From NCBI GenBank assembly GCA_029582155.1, contig CM055896.1, positions 11,492,987 to 11,556,986 of the forward strand: DNA of 64,000 nt, given 5' to 3'. Source of the stretch: Panopea generosa (Eukaryota; Mollusca; Bivalvia; Adapedonta; Hiatellidae). A program made the position numbers and the translations under genes. Below, piece after piece: positions 12,801 to 24,800 of this stretch. The first letter of the stretch is position 1. Each line of letters starts with the position of its first letter. The notes under the pieces were generated by a model. That model made no database searches. It was not told where the DNA came from and worked only from the letters and a program-made list of their open reading frames with translations.

Positions 12801-15800
12801 TTCGTCATCACTGCGCGTGAATGACATTGCATATATATAAGACTTCTCCCTTGATTCAATTATAAACGAGTCATGTACAAACTACAAAGCCGCGCGAGCT
12901 GTGCTTAGAAACGACCTTAGCAAACATAAACTTTCAAACGTCAATCATTTCAGATTTCATCGTAACTCTGCCCAGAGCCAGCCAAATGACGTCAAACTGT
13001 CAGTCAAATGACGTTAACACTAAGCCAGTTAGTGTTCATTAAGAAAACATTTAACAATTAAGAAACCCAAAGGGAGCGACCACACTAAATACAATTAGGT
13101 CACTGATGCAGCAAATACCAAGTTTTACTGAATGAACACTAACTATTTCGTATTATTTATTTTGCAAATTTCAATTTCAATTATTTCGACTCTTTTTTCA
13201 ATGTAGGATTTCATTAATCAGCTATGTTAATTGGATAATACACATTTTTCTTTTATTCTCTGTATTGGATTTGTTCTTGGTGAGTTTGAATCAGTTGTCA
13301 AGTTTGCAAAACGTAGTCTAGAACAAGTCCCATCGACCGTTCATTTGTATAGAGATCGTTTGGTTAAAATAAAATATAAAATGTAATTTTTTTTGCCGTT
13401 TTCTGCAACACAGGTTTGAGAGTCTCTTGGAATATTGACTTATCAAAATAAATGCCTCGTTAAATAAAAACTTAATTTTCCATGAAGTTGAGGTCCTCAT
13501 TTATTATAACAAATAAAGTGTACGTGCATATTTCTCCCATCCTCAGGAAAGGAGACATAGTTGTAAAGAACAGTAAAGAATCGAAGTATATCATCGCAAT
13601 TAAAGCCGTAAGTATCTATGTCTTTAAACAGTTTATTTACTTTGAAAACCTTACTAGTTATTCTTAGATGTCGTCCAACTTTCTCAGCCAATAAAATCGC
13701 TTATATTTTTCAAATTAGAACATTCTATTTTTACATGGAACATTTTGGCCGTCATTATGACCTGTGCCTTCAGCCAATAGAATCGCTCCAGGAATGAGAA
13801 AGAAGATCAACGTCTGCTGGCGTAGAAAATACCATATAACTATAGGTTAGAAGTTATATGAACTTTTCTGCTGGCGTAGAAAATACCATATAATTATAGG
13901 TTAGAAGTTATATGAACTTTTCTGCTGGCGTAGAAAATACCATATAACTATAGGTTAGAAGTTATATGAACTTTGTTGCTGGCGTAGAAAATACCATATA
14001 ACTATAGGTTAGAAGTTATATGAACTTTTCTGCTGGCGTAGAAAATACCATATAACTATAGGTTAGAAGTTATATGAACTTTTCTGCTGGCGTAGAAAAT
14101 ACCATATAACTATAGGTTAGAAGTTACATGGAACTTCAAGCCCCCGTGTGTATAAAATAACTCTTCTAAAAGGTTCACAGTTTTTCTGTGTTGTTTTGTT
14201 GAGTTTTTTTTTTTAATACATCTAATGTTTTCTGGTCCCTTTAATATATCTGATCTCACTAAACAATCCAACATTTCCCTTGTCCATTACAACGTACAGA
14301 GCTTTTTACATAAAAAAGACATACTCTATGCTGATCTAAAACACTTTGATATTTTAGCATTTACAGAAACGTGGCTTAGTCCAACTACTGATACAAATGA
14401 CATTATCTACGACAACTACCATATATCGTTTCGTAATGACAGACGTTTTGACGCTCATGGGGGAATTCTTGTATATATAAGTAACAGACTACATGCGATA
14501 AGAAGATATGATCTAGAGATACCTGGTATTGAATGCATTTGGTTAGAAATTCGCCTAAAAAATAAAATCATTTTGTTTGGTACATTTTATAGACCACCGA
14601 ACTCGTCTGCCGCTATTCTTTCATCTATAGACGATTCTATTGGTCTTGCATACGACACTACCATATCCGACATAATAATAACCGGTGACTTCAATTTGAA
14701 TACACTCAACCAACAATCAAACAGTAAAATAATAAACATATCACAACAGTATAATTTAACTCAAATGGTTACTGAACCCACCCATTTTACCGAAAATGCA
14801 TCTTCACTTATTGATTTATTCCTTTTATCAAATCCGATTTGCGTTATCCACTGCGGTGTAGGTGAACCTTTTTTAGACCAGAATGTACGTTATCATTGTC
14901 CAGTATTTTGTATTTTAAAGTATACTAAATCAAATACCTATTGCTTTAAGCGTAAAATATGGAAATATAAGGAAGGAAATTACCCTCTGTTAAAACAAAA
15001 TGCATCACTTTATGATTGGAACTCCATCTTTGATAGTGATATTGATATTTATGCCCTAAACATGTCTAATACCATAAAATCATTAGCTGAAGAAACGATA
15101 CCGTCAAAAATTGTGAATATTAGACCGTCTGACCCTCCATGGCTTCATAATGAAATAAGAAAGAAAATGCGACTGAGAAAACGAATTTATGACAAAGCAA
15201 AAAAGACAAACATAGAAAATAATTGGCTAATTTACAGAAAAATATGCAACGAAGTCACATTATTAGTACGAAATAGTAAAAACGAATATTTTAACAAACT
15301 TGCACACAAACTCAAAACTCAAAATATCTCAAGCTCAGACTGGTGGAAAACACTAAAAACTTTTATCAAACCAAAAAACCAATCAAATTCAATCCCAACA
15401 TTAAAAAGAAACGACATATTATACACTGACGACTACGAAAAGGCTAACATTTTAAACGAGTTCTTCACATCCCAAACTTTTCTTAACGATGAACACAAAG
15501 CCTTACCTGATATTCCTATTTGTCAAACAAGACCTCAATTAAATACTATTAAAATTACACCATTAGAGGTTAAATCTACTCTTCAAATGCTAAAACTGGG
15601 AAAAGCATCTGGCCCAGACTCTATAAATAATTATATACTCAAAGAGCTTTCACATGAATTATCTGTTCCGCTTTGTAATCTTTTCAACAGATCCATTAAA
15701 ACATGTACTGTTCCAAAATTATGGAAAACTGCAAATGTTAGTGCAATTTTTAAAAAAAACGACCCTTCCGATGTATCAAATTATCGTCCTATTTCTCTTC

Positions 15801-18800
15801 TTTGTTGCATTGAAAAGGTTATGGAAAAAATTATTCATAAACATATATTTAACTTTTTCACTAGACATAACATTATAACAGCACTTCAGTCTGGCTTTGT
15901 CCCGAACGATTCAACTGTTAACCAGTTAGTTGATATATACAATACCTTTTGTAAGGCCCTGGATGAAGGTAAAGAAATACGTACAGTCTTTTGTGATATA
16001 TCTAAAGCTTTTGACAGGGTTTGGCACAAGGGACTCCTTATTAAACTAAATGCTGTTGGAATAACAGGAACTCTCCTATCATGGTTAACTAATTACCTAG
16101 AAAATCGTAATCAATGTGTTGTCGTATCCGGCAGTACATCCGATATGTCTAGTTTGAAAGCCGGGGTACCCCAGGGATCTATCCTAGGGCCTCTGTTGTT
16201 CCTTGTCTATATAAATGATATTGTAGAAAATATAAGCTCATCCATAAAATTATTTGCTGATGATACTAGTCTTTTTGTTATAGTAGAATCACCAGATCTT
16301 GCCGCTTCTATGTTAAATTCTGATCTCAGAAAAATTCACAACTGGGCTGATAGATGGCTTGTTAATTTTAATCCAAATAAAACAGAATCGATGGTTATTA
16401 CCCGTAAAATCAACAAACCGATACATCCAAATATTTCTATGAATCAAACTGTTATACAAGAAGTTGTTACTCATAAACATCTGGGCCTTACTTTTTCAAA
16501 TAATGGATCATGGCATGAACACATTCAATACATAAAAGAAAAGGCATGGAAAAGAATAAACATTATGCGACTTTTAAAATTTCAATTAGATAGAAAATCA
16601 CTTGAGATTATATATACTACTTTTATACGTCCAATTCTAGAATATGCTAACATTGTCTGGGATAATTGCACTTTGTATGAAGTTAATGAAATAGAAAAGA
16701 TTCAGTTGGAAGCAGCAAGAATAGTAACGGGAGCAACAAAACTTGTTTCTATATCAGCTCTGTACAAAGAGACATGTTGGGAATCCTTAAAAACAAGAAG
16801 ACAAAAACACAAACTTATACTTTATTACAAAATGCATAATGGACTATCTCCTTCGTACCTATGTTCACTCTTACCTGAAAATGTTGGGAATCTTGTTGGC
16901 TATAACATTCGAAATGCACAAGACCTTAGGACGTTTTCATGTAATACTCAATTATATTTTAACTCATTCTTACCGTCTTCTGTGCGTGAATGGAATTCTC
17001 TTCCTCACCTCATAAGAGAGTCGCCTTCCCTTAATATATTCAAATCAAATATCAATGCTAATAAACAAAAGGTTCCAAATCATTATTATACAGGAAACCG
17101 AACTGCCCAAATATATCATACACGACTTCGTACAAATTGCAGTAACTTGAATCAACATTTATTCAATAAAAACATAGTTGCAAGTCCAAATTGTCTTTGT
17201 GGTGAAATTGAGGACACATATCATTATTTATTCAGGTGCAGACTATTTCACCAATATAGACAAAGAATGATGACTGAAATAAAATTAGCTTATCCACATG
17301 ATCCTTCCTTGAACGATCTTCTGTATGGTAATGAAAATCTTACATTAACTGACAACAACTCGATTTTCATGACAGTTCAAAATTATATTATAAAGACCAA
17401 ACGTTTTGAATATCGCACACAGTTAAATAGATAATGACTTGTTATGTTTTGTACCTACTTAATTATAACAACAAGCCTCTATTTGATCTTGGATAGTAAG
17501 AAACAATGGCTAATGAATGGATTGGATTGATAAACATAAACTTGGAAAATACCTATCCCCTGTATCGGAATGAACCGATAAAGAAAATAAAATCAGTGGA
17601 GTCTCTTTCTTTCTTTCCTTCTCTTCAACCAATACTCTCTTTATTAGTTTTTGAAATATTCTGAATAAACCATTATTTCTTTAATCAATTTTTGCACATT
17701 TGGCCAAACTGAAATTATTTCGGAACAATATGATAAAGTTTATAAGAACTGTAAAATAACTGTTATGGAAGCAGATTTACACAAGCTTCGAAAGCTTTTT
17801 TCTGTATCCTTTCCACATAATTCGTTAAACGTATGACTTTATTGTTAAATGTATGCTAAATATATGTACTTATGTGAATAAAATATTGTTTAAACTAATG
17901 TTTTATAAATTTCGACCATAGAAGTCAATATTTCTCTCATTAATGCAGATATTTAATTAATGATGATAAATGTGTTTTGTTTTGATTTTTCCTTTTTTTG
18001 TTTTTAACCTATTTATTTCGCATCGATTGTCAAAGAAGTTCTTACAACTTAGACAAATCCCGCTCGATGTCTTCCTAGGTAGAACCAGTACCAAAAATAT
18101 GCCGCGTATAAGGTGTCTGGCCACAAATAGCCGTGGTGGATGATCGAACCCACGACCCTTAAATTTTGGATCAGATGCTCTGCATTTTGACACGCGCTTC
18201 ACACCGAAGTCGTTCTGTCTGTGATATGTTCTTTCTATCTGACTGCAGGGTAAATGTACGGTAATCAGCTCATATACGGACGCAACAAAATCAAGATCAA
18301 AACTGACGTCGGCGTCGTCAAGGAAAGATTTAGACGCTGCCTTTCCAAACTATGATGACATGAAAAAAATAACGGCATTTCATCGTAAACCGAGTAAGTT
18401 TTATTTTTTGTTTGCAAATACAGCAAGCTATCTATGACAAGTAATAATTCTTTACGTTCAGGTATTTCATCTTTTAAGTATATACGTCGGCTCAAGTGTT
18501 AGTACAATATGACTATGTATAATACCATATGTCTGCTCCATGATGCCCCAGCGTGGCAACGCTTAGAACAATGTCTCAAGCAATTGTTGAAAGCGAAGCT
18601 AAATAACATACAACAACAACTACAATTGCCATCTTTACTATCAAAATCGGCGTCGTCATCTTCATTATAACTTCCATCACAATCGCCATAATCATTGCAA
18701 TCTTCCTTATTGTTTTAAATTTTTACAACGTAATCGTCGTCATCACCTTCATCATTATAGCTGGGACTATCAATACAGAGGTCGTGAGTTCGAATCTTCC

Positions 18801-21800
18801 GTCCGGCCACAGTATAATAAATTTATACGATATTGCATCTCATTAACATTCGTTTCTCACCGCTGATTCAAATGGGAAAGCTATCAATTACTTACGGAGA
18901 TGGATATGCTAGAATACTGGTAAACCTTCCATTATCCCAGGAAAGAGTGTCTAGGTTATCGGATTGGCTGCTAACCCTCGATGGCATAAAGTTACGCTGA
19001 CTATTCAAACAAATAAATGGTTGTTGCCGCTTACTGGTTGGGAATGCTGTAAAAAAAACAACTATACTACATAAAAATCGGGATTACCATCCTAAAAATC
19101 ATCGCAATATTTATGTGCGCGGATATATTGAGATGTTGAGAAAATAACCTGTCTTAAACAGCCAGTAATCATAGACATGGGAAAAAGCAAATATGGCTGC
19201 TTAAAAAAGTGGGTGCCCAATAGAGGTGATCATTTATGCTTGTTTCACTGTATGTTATATGTATTTTAAGAAGATCTATAGATGGTATTATGTGTGTTTT
19301 GTTTTGTTAGGATCGGAAGCAGATAAAATGAAGGACACCATCTGTCTGGGACTGTTAACCGGAACTATTGACAGGACAAGACTGGCTGACCATGGGCCAG
19401 ATGTACAAAGACCGAAATCATCAGTAAGCGCGTCTTATTTGGGTTGAAACTTATTCATTTTAGCGGCTCGGTCGTGAAATAAGCTCGACGTTTTGTGAAT
19501 CGAATATCTCATACTGACGGTAATAATGTTTCGGGCCCGGTTAGGTCGGTCGGTAGCGCGTCTGATTATCAATCCAGGTGTCGTGAGTTCGAATACCCGC
19601 CCGGCAACGGTCTCCGTGATGACTGATATACGACATTATGTCTGATTCGTCTCTCATGGCTGATTCAAGTGGGAAAGTTATCTACGTGCGGAGATAAGGA
19701 TGTGTTCGACTACTGATTAACCTTATAGGATCCCAGGAAACAGTTGTAAGGTTAACTGATTGTCTATTAGCCCTCGATGGCATATAAATAACACTAAATG
19801 TTCAATCAATCAATCATATCTCACGGTTGGCGATTTACAGTATGCCAATGCACTATTATGGTAATGAATTGGAGTAACTGATGCACGTGCGTAAATAAAG
19901 TATCTCTTCTTACAGATAACACCAGCCGAGCACGAGAAACGCAGACATCCTCCACCTCTAAAGAAGAGCAAAACACTGAGTAGTTTCTTCGAAGAAGTTT
20001 CTAAAGATAGACAGGAAGCCGTTGTAAGTATTCTGCACAAGCAGGCCACGCGGTCTGACAGTTGGTTTTTGATTGTTGTCCATTGGTACAGGCTTGCCAT
20101 ATCGTCCTATTAGTGCAATATGGCAGTAAGTATATATGAAATAAGAAGGCACTTGGTACCTTATTGCACGAATGGAGCGATATGCCCCAGGAAACATAAG
20201 TTTACCTGCTTCTTCTCCAACCATGGGCCCAGTTGTTCAAAGCTTGGTTAGTTTAACCCGGGGTTAAGTAAAATTTTGTTATTTCAATATTTTCTATACT
20301 TAATGATCGTAAAGCAATTTAAATGCATTTTTAGAAACAATATGGCATATTTTCATAATGTTCAATAAAATTATAACCTAAAAAGTTGTAAATCTTAAAA
20401 TATTGTGATTTGAAAATTTCGCTTAACCCAGGGTTAAGCTAACCAAGCTTTGAACAACTGGGCCCCGCGGATGTGAGTATTTATCCTGGTTTAGTAACTC
20501 AAAGCAACATTTATACCAGTCCTGAGTTAAAATCAAATCTCTGAATTAATTATTGTTTTTGAATTGTTTAATTTTATTTATTTTTCTTTGGTGGGTGAAG
20601 TAAGTCTTTTTTCTGTTCAAGTGTATTCGACCTTTAGATGCATCACCTATAACTTTCTGTTCTGTAAATGTTGAAACGTTTATTAAATCACAAAGATTAA
20701 GGTTCAGTTGGTAGATCAGAGTCGATTCCGTCCTTGTAGTTTATCTTATTTATGAGAAATTCGTTAATACACAGGTCAGCATTTTCCGTTTTATTCGTCA
20801 ATGTTTTAGCATAACCTGATACTTGCCAATGAGTGACATTATCGCGGGCATTTGGTCAACAAAAATAAAGTATTTTGCACTACAGAGACAAAATACAATA
20901 TAAGTTATTAAACGGAATATTCACAATAAATGATATTTTATATAAATGTGTAAGATCGAAAATCGAAAAAAATATCGGCGATATTCAAATAAAAGTTTCA
21001 TGTAAAAAAATGATATCTGAAGGCAATATTTGAATGTTAGAAGTTCACACTTTCTTTTGTAAATGATTTTACAACTCGTATACATTCCCTTTTAATTTCA
21101 TTCTCAAAATATATATCGCAGTTCCGTCGCATGTTTTGGGGATTTCAATATCATTCCAATAATAACTATGTTACATGAACATATGAAGTAGCTGTATACT
21201 TGCCAGTTATAGTATGTCATATGATATCATCAGGTGCATAGTCTTGATCATATGCGACGCTTGTCTATCTAAAATACACTTGATTCTAATGGTATTTGTA
21301 TATTGAAAGGGGAGGGCCGTAACTAATGTTGCTAGAACTTGTGGCCCAACCCGTTTGCTATGTGAATGATATAATAAAATATGTTTAAACCATCTAAAAT
21401 ACAAACGGTCTGTCTTTTAGAAAAGCAAGCGTCGCATATGATCAAGATTAGGAATACTATGGAAATCTCCGAGGTAGTCCGATTGTTTGAATCAACCAAT
21501 CAAACGTAATTCTATTTTCGCTAAATAAAAATGATTTTTATTTTCGGCCAAACTTGTCAAGACGTTGGTCTTTTAGAAAAGAAAGCATCGCATATGATCA
21601 AGACTAGTGTATGCACCATGTCAAATATAACTCTATCGTAATACACTTCCAGCACACTGACGGCGATCTACAAGCGGACGTGGACGGAAATTTTTGGGAA
21701 CTACGTCTGTGTTACTGTACAAAGTCAAAGAGGAAAGGGACAGCTTCGTCAGGTACACAATAATAAATATTGTTCCAATGTATTAAGTTAACAGCTGTTG

Positions 21801-24800
21801 CTTTGTTTCCACTATATGTGTATCTCTTTTTTTTTTGTTATTATTTCAACTTAAAAGGTAAGATGACTCGATACATACACATACAATAATATATTTTTTT
21901 TAAATTACAGCTAAAGTTTATCCTGAAAACGATTTAAGTAATAACGCATAACAGCATTAAATTCATATGTTTTATGTTATCAGGTGCAATTTTAAATATT
22001 TGCCTGAATATAAAAGTGAGTAAGTGTATGTGTGTGTGCGGGCGAGCGCCGTGTGTGCGTGTCTGCCACGGTGTGAGAACATTTCACGTGTATAATGAAT
22101 TTGTAAATATGTATATATTTCGACGAGATACTGTATGTGTAATTCTAATAACATATATGTTCAGTTCTGTTCATATAAGTTTCCTGTCTCTTTTAATAAT
22201 TGCATTTATAGATAACAAAAAAAAAACAAAAAAAAAAACAACATTATTAAAGTGGTACAAACAAATTACTTATATATTTTATTAACTTTAACAGTATTTA
22301 GCTTTACATCAATATAAAATCAGTAATATGAAATTTTATTTCGTTATCTTCAGGCATGGCGTTATTTTCATTTTTAACTTATCTGCAGCTAGGTACAGTT
22401 CGTCAAGTCGATGTTCTTCAACTAGAAGTTTCCGGAAAAAATCAAACAACCCATTCTACAAGACAGATCACCAAACATTCGCCCAGATAGCCGAGCTCCA
22501 GACCGGAACCGTGTTTGTGAGTAATCGTCATCTCAACACATAGTTCCAAAATAACGTCAACGTGTGTTAGTTGCAATTACTAAGTATATCATTAAAAAAT
22601 TTGCAAAAATATCACGAAAATATTTCCAAAAGACATACTTAACCATTCATTTTAACAACTTTAACAGTAAAGCAGAAAAGTTCACAATCGCGTTCATACA
22701 GGTAGCCACGTGGTTTATTAGACCGGCAAATCGCTACACTTCATATGACCTATAATTACGTTGCCAAATACACTCCGTCCAACGTATACATTACATAAGC
22801 GGCACTATGCCGCATTTTCGGTGATAACTACATACGTTTAACCGGTACGTCTTGTTATTTTTGTGCACGCGGTTGGGCAGTGAGGTGGGAAAACCCCTTT
22901 ATTTTCGTATTATTATTTCGTTTTTAAATCAAAGATATAGCCGATACGAGCGGCATTATATCTGAGTTTCAAGCGAGCATGTCTGTTTGAACGGGAACAT
23001 GACCGTTTCCTCAAACATTCGGGAAAATGACGGAATTAACCACTTTCAGATTGAAAACATGTAAGTAACAGATCAATTTGTCACTTCGTAAGCAATTCTG
23101 AAACAACTTTATGTGTTTTATATTTATTTTATAAAGCCCGTGTAACGAAAGGAAAGTGTCCGGTTTCAAGTAACATTTTTTGCAGATAACTTTCTTAATA
23201 TTTCATGAAAAATCACAAATCAAAGACGAGCGTCGTCTCTGTATATAGATGAACCATCGCTGCTATCAACTGGCCACTCGTGTTTTGTTGCAAATTGTAC
23301 AACGGCGTATTTTCAGAAATTGCACCACTCCATACCATTTTTATTCAACTGAGCAATATACTGAAATGAAATGGTATAACTGTGACACGCAATTGTGAAT
23401 ATCAGCATTACAACACGGGTCTGGTTCATTTAACACGCTTCCAGAGCATTTGTACGTCTGTTAAAGCAGGTATAGTAAGGGGTCAACTTAAAGCACAGTT
23501 ACTTCCACCGTCTTTGGGAGATACAAATGACAAACTAAAACTAAGTTTCTTTTCCTTAGACGAAAATTGTTTGCAAAAAGTATACCATACGGTATTTTTG
23601 CTAATTATGTCCAAATGATGAACATGGGTTTAAATTTCGTCTAACCAAGCCCGTGTGGTTCCGGCTAAGAATAGAATCACTGTCAATCTCTACAGATGGG
23701 TAGGAATCTTCCGAATGGGTGTCATGTACATTTTATCATTTTTGTCATGTTCATTAGTGTGGTTAAATGTTCAACCCCTGTGCGGTTCCAGGGAGCCATA
23801 TGAGGGATGGCAAGAATAGGATCACTGTGGCTCATGCATGTCGTAAGAAACAACAGTTTGAGTAATACGATATAATTTGCTGAAACTCTGCAGTTCTGCA
23901 GGTATCAATGTTCTAGGTTCATACTCTGCATATTCATTTGTTGATGTATTCTTTAAATATGTATGTAATTTGTTGTTTTTGTACATGAAGAGTGAACCTG
24001 GAATCTTCCTTCATGTTGGTGTCGAATAACCAACGTGTTGGTAAGCCGTAAAACCATATCCATTCATTCTACAGTCATTCATTGTTTTATATATCAATAC
24101 ACCAAGTTATATAGTTAAAAAATACAAGTTGATGTTAAATGGCTGCTTGCTAAACGCCAAAAGTTGCTTACCACAGAGTGGTCAACCCCAACACTCATTA
24201 TTTTATTATTCGTTGTGATCATATGTTCAATGGTGTAGGATCGTTTCAAATATTGGGATGGGACGGTAACCCTGTGTTGAAAGTATATGCTGACGCACCT
24301 AATCTGAACATCTAATGGCAATCGTGAAACATCGGGTATTTCCGTATCCTCCGTAGAATATACCTCGTGTATAGCTCTAGAATACACCAACGCGAATCGC
24401 CTGTGTTACAAGTCTGTGTTCATTCGCGTGAAAGTAACAAATAATGTATCCGTCATTAAGTTGATTATATATGGCGTTGTTATATCGATTTTATTATTTA
24501 TAAATTTGACATGGGTCATATTTATAGCGAAATTTAAAATATCAGTCTTGATTAACAAATGTTTATATTTTCAACGGACATGTATATAAACAGGTGGCAT
24601 AAGGGGGCCGCCATTTTGCTTTATCATGTGACTGAAAGTATTTCCAAAATGGCGCCTTATTATGTCAGAGGTCTATTGCGTAGCATAAAGGCCGAGGTGA
24701 TCAGATTGCATCTACTGGGTCACTATATTGGCCACCTGTACCGAAAAACAAGCGAAAGGTAAGACATATGGACGGGTTTGTATCGGAGAAAGTATATAGA

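Larger units (their letters stand above)
13813..17610 (+). mobile_element. Non-LTR retrotransposon, apparently full length
   Basis: A 5' array of six 54-bp monomers, a short leader, one long ORF (14225-17434) and a 3' UTR of about 170 bp ending near GATAAAGAAAATAAAATCAG. It is inserted sense-strand in intron 10 of the CNBD2-like gene. No separate ORF1 is seen between the monomers and the ORF, and no clear target-site duplication was found, so both boundaries are approximate. Confidence 0.8.

Noticed and set aside
24115-24390. 91-codon minus-strand ORF inside the long-TIR element, a possible transposase
   Set aside because: No catalytic motif or family resemblance; length is within chance expectation.
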